DNA of 64,000 nt, taken from the NCBI GenBank assembly GCA_021787985.1, contig JAJYLG010000005.1:1-64000 (forward strand), in the 5' to 3' direction. A model generated the notes under the pieces. The model searched no databases, was not told the origin of the DNA, and worked only from the letters and a program-made list of their open reading frames with translations. The DNA is from Chloroflexota bacterium. GTDB taxonomy: Bacteria > Chloroflexota > Dehalococcoidia > DSGV01. A program made the position numbers and the translations under genes. Below are positions 23,741-32,081 of this stretch, in pieces (position 1 is the stretch's first letter; each line of letters begins with the position of its first letter).

Positions 23741-25422
23741 CAGTACTTTCTCTCCTCCGGCTGGAACCGCGTGATCGTCACCGGCCCGTACTCGAGGCGC
23801 GGACCACCCTCTCCGCGGAAGGCCAGCGTGTGCTTCAGCCAGTTCACATCGTCGCGATCGGGGAAGTCGAGGCGTGAGTGCGCCCCGCGGCTCTCCGTGC
23901 GCGCCAGCGCGCCGACCGAGATCACCTCGGCCAGCTCGAGCATGTTCTCGATCTCCAGCGCGCCGGTCAGGTCGGTGTTGAAAATACGGCCCTTGTCTTG
24001 CACCGGCGCGTCCTTCACCCGCTCCTTCAGCTCTCGGATGGCGCTGACCGCGTGCTGCATCTGCTCCGGGGTGCGGAAGACGCCCATGTTGTCCGCCATC
24101 TCCAGACCCATCTCGTTGCGGATCTGGGCGATGCTCTCCGTGCCCTCACGCCCCAGCATCGCCCGCGTGCGGTCTTCCTCCCGCTGGAGATAGCTCTCGG
24201 ACGCCTCGGGCGGCGGGACGTTCTTCACGTATTCGTACGCGTGCTCCGCCGAGCGGCGGCCGAAGATCAGCGTGTCGAGCAGCGAGTTGGCGCCCAACCG
24301 GTTCGCGCCGTGGACGCTGACACAGGCGCATTCGCCCGCGGCGTACAGCCCCTTCACGACCGTCACGCCATTCAGGTCGGTGCGAACGCCGCCCATCGCG
24401 TAGTGCTGGCCGGGGCGCACCGGGATCGGCTCGTACACCGGGTCCACACCGGCGAAGTGCATCGACAGCTCACGGGTGCCCGGCAGCCGTTCCATGATCT
24501 TCGCTTCGCCCAGATGGCGGATGTCGAGCAGGACGCAGCCATCGACACCGCGGCCCTCGTTGATCTCGATGATCTCGGCGCGCGAGACCATGTCGCGCGG
24601 ACCGAGCTCCATCTTGGTGGGCGTGTACTTCGACATGAAGCGCTCGCCGAGCGAGTTGAGCAGATAGCCGCCTTCCCCCCGGTTCCCCTCGGTCAGCAGC
24701 ACGCCGTTCGACTTGAGGGTCGTGGGATGGAACTGGACGAACTCCATGTCGGCCAGGGGCACGCCGGCGCGATAGGCCGCGGCCATGCCGTCGCCGGTGC
24801 TGGACCACGCGTTGGTCGTGCGCCCGTGGTACACGCGGCCGTAGCCGCCGGTGGCCATGATCACCGCCTTGGCAGCGACCTGGTGCAGCTCGCCCGTCAT
24901 CACGTCGAGCGCCACCAGGCCCTTCACCTGCTCGTTCTCGACGACGAGCTCGGTGACGAACCACTCCTCGTAGACCTTCACACCGCGAGCCACCGTCTGC
25001 TCGTAGAGCGTGTGCAGCAGCGCGTGGCCCGTGATGTCGGCCACGAACGCGGTGCGCGGCCGCCCGGCGCCGCCGAAATTGCGGATCGCGAGCGTGCCGT
25101 CGTCCGCGCGGTTGAACAGCGTCCCGGCATGCTCCAGCCAGTAGACCTCCGCCGGCGCCTCACGGCACATCACCTCGACCGCGTCCTGGTCGGAGACGTA
25201 GTCGCTCCCCTTGACCGTGTCGTACATGTGGTCTTCCCAGCGGTCGTCGGGCGTCAGCGCGGCGTTGATCCCGCCTTCGGCGGCGCCGGAGTGCGAACGC
25301 AGCGGGTGCAGCTTGGAGATGATGGCGACATCGACGCCCGGCAAGTCACCCAGGGTCACTGCCGCACGCAGGCCGGCGAGGCCGGCCCCGACGATCACGA
25401 CGTCATGACGCAACACGCTCAT
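23740..25422 (-). CDS. sdhA: Succinate dehydrogenase flavoprotein subunit
   Basis: 560 residues. FAD-binding start VVIVGAGLAGLRAAVTL; covalent-flavin histidine in RSHSGAAEGGINAAL; ADITGHALLHTLYEQTVARG; MEFVQFHPTTL; active-site region AMGGVRTDLNG and AGECACVSVHGANRLGANSL. Oxidises succinate to fumarate. ATG 25422 has GGAGGTC just upstream. First of four genes (A-B-C-D order) on the minus strand. The two-protein membrane anchor and the full complex fit aerobic respiration, complementing icd, mdh and fumarase on the facing strand. Confidence 0.95.
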   Translation of the reverse strand: MSVLRHDVVIVGAGLAGLRAAVTLGDLPGVDVAIISKLHPLRSHSGAAEGGINAALTPDDRWEDHMYDTVKGSDYVSDQDAVEVMCREAPAEVYWLEHAGTLFNRADDGTLAIRNFGGAGRPRTAFVADITGHALLHTLYEQTVARGVKVYEEWFVTELVVENEQVKGLVALDVMTGELHQVAAKAVIMATGGYGRVYHGRTTNAWSSTGDGMAAAYRAGVPLADMEFVQFHPTTLKSNGVLLTEGNRGEGGYLLNSLGERFMSKYTPTKMELGPRDMVSRAEIIEINEGRGVDGCVLLDIRHLGEAKIMERLPGTRELSMHFAGVDPVYEPIPVRPGQHYAMGGVRTDLNGVTVVKGLYAAGECACVSVHGANRLGANSLLDTLIFGRRSAEHAYEYVKNVPPPEASESYLQREEDRTRAMLGREGTESIAQIRNEMGLEMADNMGVFRTPEQMQHAVSAIRELKERVKDAPVQDKGRIFNTDLTGALEIENMLELAEVISVGALARTESRGAHSRLDFPDRDDVNWLKHTLAFRGEGGPRLEYGPVTITRFQPEERKY

Positions 25423-25599
25423 TGACCTCCTCGGCCCGGTGGTCGCCCGGGGCGCAGGCCAGCGTCGCGGAGCGGCCGAGTTTCGCCGGCGTCGGTGGCC
25501 TCCTGGCGGACCACTGGCGCCGCAATGCACACGGGCAGTCCGCGATCACGATACGACTCCGCTTCCGCTGGCGCCAATGCCGGCCGAACGAGCCGGATC

Positions 25600-26136
25600 T
25601 CAGCCCGCCCCAAGCCGCTGCGCCGCCAGCAGCAGCCCGATCACGCTCTTCGCGTCGCAGATCTCGCCGCTCGCCACCGCCGCCAGCGCATCCGCCAGCG
25701 GCAGCGGCACCACCACGATCGCCTCGTCCTCGTCGCCCTCCAGGCGTGACGGCGCCAGGTCGCGCGCCAGGTAGACCGTGATGTGCTCGGTGCAGTAGCC
25801 AGGCGCCACCCACAAGCCGGCGAGCCGCACCACCTCGCCGGCGCGCACGCCGACCTCCTCCTGCAACTCGCGCTGCACCGCCTCCTCGGGCGACTCGCCG
25901 CCATCGACGCCGCCGGCCGGCACTTCCAGCAGCTCGCGCTCAACGGGGGTGCGCCACTGCCGCACGAGCAAGACGCGCCCGTGCTCATCGACCGGCACGA
26001 TGGCGACCACCGGCGCGTGTAGCACGACCTCGCGCTGCACCCGGCGGCCGTCGGCCATCGTCACGTTCCGGCGTTCGAGCGCCACCACCCGGCCGTCGTA
26101 GATACGCTCCGTCGCGACCGTCCGCTCGGTCGGCAT
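25600..26136 (-). CDS. Nudix hydrolase, ADP-ribose pyrophosphatase type
   Basis: 178 residues. The Nudix box GGVDGGESPEEAVQRELQEE followed by VGV is complete (G-x5-E-x7-REUxEExGU). The N-terminal RIYDGRVVALERRNVTMADG and VLLVRQWRTPVERELLEVPA are typical of ADP-ribose / NDP-sugar pyrophosphatases, which recycle ADP-ribose to AMP and ribose 5-phosphate. ATG 26136 is preceded by GAGGAG; upstream codons to 26169 are not supported. Lies 177 nt upstream of sdhA. Confidence 0.85.
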   Translation of the reverse strand: MPTERTVATERIYDGRVVALERRNVTMADGRRVQREVVLHAPVVAIVPVDEHGRVLLVRQWRTPVERELLEVPAGGVDGGESPEEAVQRELQEEVGVRAGEVVRLAGLWVAPGYCTEHITVYLARDLAPSRLEGDEDEAIVVVPLPLADALAAVASGEICDAKSVIGLLLAAQRLGAG

Positions 26137-26500
26137 CTCGTTGCTCCTCGCGGCCGTGTGGCCGCCCACGTCAGGCTAGGCCCGACCGGCGAGCACGCTC
26201 AAGCCGCCACGCCGGACCACTGCGTGGCAGACGCAGCAAGGCGGTGGACGGCGCGAGGACGGGAGCTCCAGGGTGCCTGCCTATCGCCAGGCATGCGAGA
26301 GCAAGGTCCCGCCTTCGCCTCACGCGGGGCGAGGCGTGCGTGCGCTTCATCTTCGCTTGCTCGGCCATCTCTGCGGTGAGCTGCGCCTCCGCTCCCTCCG
26401 CGTCCTGCGGTGGCGTTCGGTCAGTCGCGGGACAGGGGAGGCGGCCCGCCAGAGGCGGACGGCGGCCCAAGGCGGGCGCGCCGCCGTGCGCGCAGACCCG
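26137..26500. other. 364-nt intergenic region
   Basis: No gene is seen. It contains CGCCTCCGCTCCCTCCGCGTC followed by CTGCGGTG near 26387-26414, which resembles Pu/Py-biased dispersed intergenic elements, and a weak hairpin CGCCTC...GAGGCG near 26316-26336. TAGCCT on the minus strand near 26175 could be the -10 of the Nudix gene. Confidence 0.4.
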
Positions 26501-27772
26501 TCACGGCCGGATGACCCGCCAGCCGAACCCCGGCGGCCCGATCGTCCCGTCCGCGACCACGGGCACGCGCACGGCCTGCTCGCCCAGCGTCACCCGCAGC
26601 CAGCCAACGCGCTCGCCGGTGTGCACGGGCGCGCTGCGCGAGTCGAGCTCGAGCGCGCCCGACAGCGGCATGCCCGGCCACCCGAGCAGCGACGCATCGG
26701 AGCCGGCGTGAGCGGCGGCATGACCACCCCACGCGCTGCGCAGCGCGGCGACCTCCTGTCCCTGCCGCACCGGCTGCACCCAACTGAGTCCGGGAACGGC
26801 GCTGGTCAGCAGGTCGGCGGCGGCCGTGAACAGCGCCTGGTAGCTCGACTGCCCGAGGACGGCGCCGTAGACGCGCACGGGTCGGCCGCCAACCTGCACG
26901 TCGGCCACGAAAGCCAGGCAGTGCCCCGCCTGGTCCGTCCACCCCGTCTTGCCACCGATCACGCCGTCCGTTCCCAGCAGCAGGTTGGTGTTCGTGACCG
27001 TCCCCGCCACGGGAAGCTTCGCCTGGCTTTGACCAACAACCTGCGCGAACGCCGGCAGCTTCATCGCCTCCCGCAGCAGCGTCACCAGGTCTTGCGGCGT
27101 GCTCACCGAGCCGGGGAGGTCGCCGCTGGCATCCACGTAGCGGGTGTTTCGCAGTCCCAGATCCTGCGCCGCCTGGTTCATGCGCTGCACGAAGGCGGGC
27201 TGCGAGCCCGCGTCCCAGCGAGCCAGCAGCTCGGCGAAGTTGTTGCCCGAAGGGATCAGCATCCCTTGCAGCAGTTGCAGCTCGCTGAGCTGCTCGCCCT
27301 CCTGGACCGCGACCACCGACTGGTCGTCCGCCAGCTCGCGGTTGTAGTTCGCCACGTCCTCGCTCGTCACCGTGACCGACGGTCCTTGCTCGCCGAGGGC
27401 GAGCGGATGGTCGTGCAGGACCACGTAGGCCGTCATCATCTTGGCGATGCTCGCGATGGGGGCAGGGCTCGCGCCACCAGAGGTGCCGAGCGACCCGAGG
27501 CCGTCCACCGCCAGCGCCGCCGCGCCCGCCGCCGGCCAGGCGAGCTTCGGCGGCGTGCCCGAGATGATCCCGCCTGGCACGGAGGTCGGGGTGACGTCCA
27601 GCAACGGCAGCGACCGCCGGTACTGGAACAGCCCCACCGTCGCGAGCAGCAGGACCGGCAGCGCCACCAGCAGCCACGCGTACCGCGCCAACCATGAGCG
27701 CTCCTCGACGTCGCCAAGGTTCTTGCGCCACCATTCGCCCCGGCTGGGCTCGCGCCGATTCGAGCTACTCAC
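26501..27772 (-). CDS. D-alanyl-D-alanine carboxypeptidase (class C penicillin-binding protein)
   Basis: 423 residues from GTG 27772, which has GGAGGA 7 nt upstream; an in-frame ATG at 27856 would add 28 residues but its GGAGG is directly adjacent. One N-terminal membrane anchor (YAWLLVALPVLLLATVGLF), then the serine peptidase domain with SxxK (SIAKMMTAY), SxN (IPSGNNFAEL) and KTG (IGGKTGWTDQ). It trims the terminal D-Ala of peptidoglycan stem peptides on the outside of the membrane, as DacA/DacF proteins do. The last 100 residues are a beta-rich end domain with RVGWLRVTLGEQAVRVPVVA. Confidence 0.87.
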   Translation of the reverse strand: MSSSNRREPSRGEWWRKNLGDVEERSWLARYAWLLVALPVLLLATVGLFQYRRSLPLLDVTPTSVPGGIISGTPPKLAWPAAGAAALAVDGLGSLGTSGGASPAPIASIAKMMTAYVVLHDHPLALGEQGPSVTVTSEDVANYNRELADDQSVVAVQEGEQLSELQLLQGMLIPSGNNFAELLARWDAGSQPAFVQRMNQAAQDLGLRNTRYVDASGDLPGSVSTPQDLVTLLREAMKLPAFAQVVGQSQAKLPVAGTVTNTNLLLGTDGVIGGKTGWTDQAGHCLAFVADVQVGGRPVRVYGAVLGQSSYQALFTAAADLLTSAVPGLSWVQPVRQGQEVAALRSAWGGHAAAHAGSDASLLGWPGMPLSGALELDSRSAPVHTGERVGWLRVTLGEQAVRVPVVADGTIGPPGFGWRVIRP

Positions 27773-28052
27773 CCGTTTCTCCTCCAAGTCCACCGCCTCC
27801 GCCCAGCGGTCGAGCGCGCGCCACCGGCCGGCGGTGAGCCGCTCGCGGGCACGCATCCTCCATCGTGGAATAGGTTTCGGCCTGCAGGCGGCGAACGGCG
27901 CCGTCCAAGCCTGGGGTGCGCTGCCGGTTCGTGCCACCACCAGAGGACGGCGGTCGAGCCGCCGAGTCAGGTTACGGGGCACCTGGAGTGTACCGCGACC
28001 GGACGGACGCCCGGCTTGTTCCTGATGGCCTTCTAAGAGAGAGCAGACGGCG

Positions 28053-28589
28053 TCATTGGCCGGGTGAGGCAGCGAGCGGGACCCGGGCCGGCGCGCGGCC
28101 GTTCTCCGACCCGGCGACGCCCTCCAGCTCGATGGAGAGCGCGATCTCTTGGCAGGTCGGGAACTTCGGGCACCGATAGCACTCGTTCCACACCTTGCGC
28201 GGGAACTGGCCCACGTTGGCAATGTGGAAGCCGAGCTTCTCGAAGAACGCCGGCTTGTACGTCAAAGCGAAGACCGTCGGGATGCCCAAGCGGCGCGCCT
28301 CTTCCAGGCAGGCCAGCACGATCGCCTTGCCGGCACCGTGGAGCTGTCGGTCCTGCGCGACCGCGAGCGACTTCACCTCGGCCAGATCGCGCCACATGAT
28401 GTGCAGCGCGCCGCAGGCGACCGTCTCGCCCTGGTGCCGCGCGACGAAGAAGTCTCGCAGGTTCTCGTAGATCTCGCCCACTGGCCGATGGAGCATCTCC
28501 CCACGGTCCGCGAAGTGCGTGACCAGGGCGTGGATGCGTTCCACGTCGGCCATGGTGGCTTTCTCGACAACGAACTGGGAAGCGGACAC
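28053..28589 (-). CDS. ArgA-like GNAT N-acetyltransferase
   Basis: 178 residues. GNAT core with EVKSLAVAQDRQLHGAGKAI (acetyl-CoA loop Q-x-x-G-x-G/A) and FFEKLGFHIANVGQFPRKVW. The tail ECYRCPKFPTCQEIAL, with three cysteines, is typical of the short ArgA-type enzymes thought to make N-acetylglutamate for arginine synthesis. GTG 28589 is chosen because GGAGGGG lies 4 nt upstream; an ATG at 28553 is internal. The gene follows recN after 31 nt on the same strand. Arginine function is inferred from the family. Confidence 0.78.
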   Translation of the reverse strand: MSASQFVVEKATMADVERIHALVTHFADRGEMLHRPVGEIYENLRDFFVARHQGETVACGALHIMWRDLAEVKSLAVAQDRQLHGAGKAIVLACLEEARRLGIPTVFALTYKPAFFEKLGFHIANVGQFPRKVWNECYRCPKFPTCQEIALSIELEGVAGSENGRAPARVPLAASPGQ

Positions 28590-28620
28590 GATCCCCTCCG
28601 CGCGTGAAGATGGCCGCGGG

Positions 28621-30390
28621 CTAGCGGCCGCTGCGTGCCTGGGCCAGCAGCTCACGCGCACCCTCACGCGCAGCGGCGAAATCGCCGCCGAGCATGAGGG
28701 CCAACTCCTCCACGCGCTCCTCGTCCAGGAGAGGACGCACCGTCACCAACGTCTGTCCGCCTTGCGTGCGCTTCTCCACGCAATACTGAGTATCGCCGAA
28801 CGCGGCCACCTGGGGAAGGTGCGTCACCGCGATCACCTGGTGCAGTCGGGCAAGCGCCGCCAGCTTACTCCCGATCACCCGTCCCGAGCGCCCCCCCACA
28901 CCGACCTCGATCTCGTCGAACACCAACGTCGGGGTCCGGTCGTGCGCGCCCAGCACGCTCTTGAGCGCCAGCAGCAGACGCGCCGTCTCCCCACCACTCG
29001 CCACCCGGTGCAGCGGCTGCGGCGGCTGGCCGGGGTTCAGCGCCACGACGAACTCCGCCCGCTCCGCCCCCGCCTCGTCCACCTCGACCGCCATCAGCGC
29101 GGAGTCCGCACCGTCCGCGCCGCCACCGTACGTCTCTTCGGCGTGGAGTATCGGCCCGTCGCCTTCCGCCCGCCGGCGCAGCAAGCGGACGGCAAATCGC
29201 CCGCCTGGGAGCCCGAGCTGCTCGAGCTCGGCTTGTACGGCGGTCGCCAGCCTCGCGGCCGCCTCAGCCCGGCGCCCGGCGAGCTCCATCGCCCGGCTGA
29301 CGACGCCGGCGACGATAGCCTCCACCCGCGCGGCGAGCACCTCACGCTCGGTCTCCACCCGTAGCAGGCGCTCCAGCCGCGCGCGACCTTCCTCCTGGTA
29401 ACGCAACACGTCCTCGAGCGTCAGCCCGTACTTGCGGCGTAACGCCGCGCAGGCGGCGAGACGCGATTCTACCTCTTCGAGCCGCGCCGGGTCGGCCTCG
29501 AGCGCCTCAGCGTGCGTCCGCAGCACCGCTGCCAGCTCGAACGCCTGCTCCTGAAGCGCCGACAGCGTGGTCGCCGCCTCGACCAGCCTCGCGTCCACCT
29601 GTGCCGCGGCCTGGACGGCGTCGACTGCGGCGCCCAGCGCATCCACGGCCGCACCCGGCCCGTCCTTCCGCGGAAGGACGAGCGCCCGGTGGGCGGCCGC
29701 CAGCAGGTCACGCAACTCGGCTGCCGACACGAGCACTGCCCGTTCGGCGCGCAACATCTCTTCCTCGTCCGGCTGAAGGCCGGCGCGCTCGATCTCCTCG
29801 ATCTCGTACTGCAGCCGGTCCACGGTGCGCAGCCGCTCGCGTTCGTCCTGCTCGAGCTGCCCCAGCTCGCGCGCTGCCTGTCGGCGCTCGCGCTCCAGCG
29901 CGGTGAGCTCCTCACGCAACCCCAGCGTGCCGGCAAAGCGGTCCAGATACTCCAGGTGCTCGCCCGGGCGAAGCAGGCTGAACGCCTCGGTCTGCGCGTG
30001 AACGTCCACGAGCAGCGCGCCGACGCGCGCCGCGACGCCTGCCGGAACGGCGCGCCCATTGACGCGGCTCACGCTGCGACCCGCCGCCGGCACCGCCCGG
30101 CTGAGGACCAGCGCCCCCTCGCCCGGCTCGACGCCGGCCTCATCCAACAGCGGCTGCAGCGCCGAGAGCCGCTCCGCGTCAAGCTCGAACAGCGCTTCCA
30201 CGTAGGCGCCACGCGTCCCTGCCCGGACCATTCCCGGGTCGGCCGCGACGCCCAGCGCCAGCAGCAGCCCATCGATCAGCACGCTCTTGCCGGTCCCGGT
30301 CTCGCCGGTAACGGTGGTCAGGCCGGGTCCGAGGTCCACCGCCACTGCTTCGACCACGGCCAGATTCTCGATGCGGAGCGACCGCAACAT
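28621..30390 (-). CDS. recN: DNA repair protein RecN
   Basis: 589 residues, SMC-like. Walker A in GETGTGKSVLIDGLLLALG, a long coiled-coil middle (about 150-360) and, near the C-terminus, the ABC signature RVASGGETARLLLALKSV and Walker B LVFDEIEVGVGG. RecN holds broken DNA ends and supports recombinational repair. ATG 30390 starts 1 nt after the nadK stop; the longer open frame upstream overlaps nadK and is not used. tlyA-nadK-recN is a common gene order. Confidence 0.93.
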   Translation of the reverse strand: MLRSLRIENLAVVEAVAVDLGPGLTTVTGETGTGKSVLIDGLLLALGVAADPGMVRAGTRGAYVEALFELDAERLSALQPLLDEAGVEPGEGALVLSRAVPAAGRSVSRVNGRAVPAGVAARVGALLVDVHAQTEAFSLLRPGEHLEYLDRFAGTLGLREELTALERERRQAARELGQLEQDERERLRTVDRLQYEIEEIERAGLQPDEEEMLRAERAVLVSAAELRDLLAAAHRALVLPRKDGPGAAVDALGAAVDAVQAAAQVDARLVEAATTLSALQEQAFELAAVLRTHAEALEADPARLEEVESRLAACAALRRKYGLTLEDVLRYQEEGRARLERLLRVETEREVLAARVEAIVAGVVSRAMELAGRRAEAAARLATAVQAELEQLGLPGGRFAVRLLRRRAEGDGPILHAEETYGGGADGADSALMAVEVDEAGAERAEFVVALNPGQPPQPLHRVASGGETARLLLALKSVLGAHDRTPTLVFDEIEVGVGGRSGRVIGSKLAALARLHQVIAVTHLPQVAAFGDTQYCVEKRTQGGQTLVTVRPLLDEERVEELALMLGGDFAAAREGARELLAQARSGR

Positions 30391-30391
30391 C

Positions 30392-31243
30392 TCAGGCGCG
30401 CTCGCCTCCCTGCGCGAGCAGGTCCAGATGCCGCGCCAGCCGATGATAGAAGGCGCCCGGCGCACCAAAACGGATGAAATGCGCCACCTGCAGCGAGCGA
30501 CGCACGGTGACGCGCGCGCCCGTCTCGAGCGGCAGGTCGATCTGGCCATCGATCGAGAGCATCGCCTGATGCTCGGTCTGCACCTGCAGCTCGATGGTCG
30601 AGTCCCCCGGCAGCACGATCGGCTTCATGCGTGACAGGTGCGGCGCGACCGCCGTCACGATCAGCGAGCTGTCCTGCGGCGTCAGCACCGGCCCCCCCGC
30701 CGAGAGGTTGTAGCCGGTGCTCCCCGTGGCCGTCGCCACGATCATGGCGTCCGCGCGCACGACTGCCACCGTCTCCCCCCCGACCCGCAGCGTCAGGTAG
30801 ACCGGACGGCCCACGCTCGGGCGCCCGACGACCACGTCATTGAGGCCGAGGAGCGGCTCGGCCGAGACGCGACCTCCCTCCTCGACGACCGCCTCCACCA
30901 TGGTGCGCCGCTCGGTCCGCCCCTCGCCGGCCAGCGCACGCTCGACCTGGGCGTCGAGCTCCTCCGGCTCCAGCTCGGCAAGGAAGCCCACCCGTCCCAG
31001 GTTCACCCCCAGCAGCGGCACCCCGGCAGGCGCCGCGTAACGCGCGGCCCAGAGCATTGTCCCGTCGCCCCCGACGCAGACCACCAGCCCCGTCCCCGGC
31101 ATCAGTCCGGGCGTGCGTGTGTCGTACGCGGGCAGCGCCCAGCGTGCGATCCCGCGCTGCTCGAGGCGCTCGCCCAGCCGCTGCGCCAGGCCACGGGCCG
31201 CCTCCTGCCGCGGGTGGTAGATGATCCCGACCTCCGTGCTCAT
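30392..31243 (-). CDS. nadK: NAD kinase
   Basis: 283 residues. GGDGTMLWAARYA is the phosphate-binding GGDGT motif; GLNDVVVGR and ATATGSTGYNLSAGGPVLTP are the conserved substrate motifs. It phosphorylates NAD to NADP with ATP or polyphosphate. The start ATG overlaps the tlyA stop by 4 nt (31240-31243), and recN starts 1 nt after its end. Confidence 0.95.
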   Translation of the reverse strand: MSTEVGIIYHPRQEAARGLAQRLGERLEQRGIARWALPAYDTRTPGLMPGTGLVVCVGGDGTMLWAARYAAPAGVPLLGVNLGRVGFLAELEPEELDAQVERALAGEGRTERRTMVEAVVEEGGRVSAEPLLGLNDVVVGRPSVGRPVYLTLRVGGETVAVVRADAMIVATATGSTGYNLSAGGPVLTPQDSSLIVTAVAPHLSRMKPIVLPGDSTIELQVQTEHQAMLSIDGQIDLPLETGARVTVRRSLQVAHFIRFGAPGAFYHRLARHLDLLAQGGERA

Positions 31244-31971
31244 TCGCGGGCGTGCCTCAGGTGCAGAAAGTATTCCACGTTCCCGCCGCCGCCGAGGATC
31301 GGCGACCGGCAGAAACCGAGCACCCAGAATCCGTTCTCGCCAAGCCAGCCCGCCATGCGGCCAAGGACTGCGTGGCGCACGGCCGGATCGCGTACGATCC
31401 CGCCCTTGCCCACCTCGCCGCGCCGCGCCTCGAACTGAGGCTTGACCAGCGCCACGATATCCGCGCCCGGCCCCAGGCGGGCGGCCAGCGGCGGCAGCAC
31501 CAGCCGCAGCGAGATAAACGCCACGTCGACCGTCGCGACCGAGCAGGGGAAGGGCAAGGGCGGAAGGTCGCGCGCGTTGACGCCCTCCATGCGGACCACC
31601 CGCGTGTCTAACGCCACCCGCTGGTGCAACAGCCCGCGCCCCACGTCGACCGCCACGACACGCCGGGCGCCGTGCTGCAGCAGACAGTCAGTGAATCCGC
31701 CGGTGCTGGCGCCGATGTCCACGCAGTCTCGACCGGAGACGTCCAGCCCGAACGCCGCCAGAGCGCCCGCCAGCTTCTCGCCGCCTCGGCTCACGTACCG
31801 CGGCGGGACGACGACCTCCAGCGGCGCGTCGTCGGGCAGGAGCTGCGCCGGGCGTACGACCACCGAATCGCGCGCCCGCACCAGCCCAAGCTCGATCAGC
31901 GCGCGCGCGGACTCCCGGCTGGGGGCAAGCCCCCGCTCGACCAACAGAACGTCCGCGCGGCTTCGGCTCAT
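31240..31971 (-). CDS. tlyA: TlyA-family 2'-O-methyltransferase (S4-FtsJ)
   Basis: 243 residues. N-terminal S4 RNA-binding domain (residues 1-60, RADVLLVERGLAPSRESARA), then RYVSRGGEKLAGAL and a Rossmann methyltransferase with the SAM motif DCVDIGASTGGFTDCLL and LVKPQFE. Members methylate the 2'-OH of 16S and 23S rRNA cytidines; some are called haemolysins for historical reasons. A TATCCT hexamer sits exactly 6 nt upstream of the ATG, so the mRNA is probably leaderless. Confidence 0.92.
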   Translation of the reverse strand: MSRSRADVLLVERGLAPSRESARALIELGLVRARDSVVVRPAQLLPDDAPLEVVVPPRYVSRGGEKLAGALAAFGLDVSGRDCVDIGASTGGFTDCLLQHGARRVVAVDVGRGLLHQRVALDTRVVRMEGVNARDLPPLPFPCSVATVDVAFISLRLVLPPLAARLGPGADIVALVKPQFEARRGEVGKGGIVRDPAVRHAVLGRMAGWLGENGFWVLGFCRSPILGGGGNVEYFLHLRHARE

Positions 31972-31977
31972 GTGGGC

Positions 31978-31983
31978 AGGATA
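31978..31983 (-). promoter_or_regulatory. -10 element of tlyA-nadK-recN (leaderless)
   Basis: TATCCT on the minus strand, separated from the ATG by GCCCAC (6 nt). Transcription beginning about 7 nt downstream would start at the A of the ATG. There is no ribosome binding site. Confidence 0.5.
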
Positions 31984-32081
31984 CGGCAGCCCGTCGGGCG
32001 GCGTAACACTTCGGCGGGGCGCGCCCGCCAGACGCTCCCGGCGCTATCCTCTCCGACAGAAGACACTCATGTGGGGGACCG

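Noticed and set aside
23878-25425. 515-codon plus-strand frame
   Set aside because: Exactly antisense to sdhA; composition typical of the shadow of a GC-rich gene.
26380-26420. CGCCTCCGC...CTGCGGTG stretch as a mobile element
   Set aside because: Resembles short dispersed intergenic sequence, but only one copy is in the window and there are no ends or transposase.
28543-28667. Longer start of the ArgA-like gene
   Set aside because: The frame is open to 28667 but overlaps the recN end, and the GTG at 28589 has a strong ribosome site.
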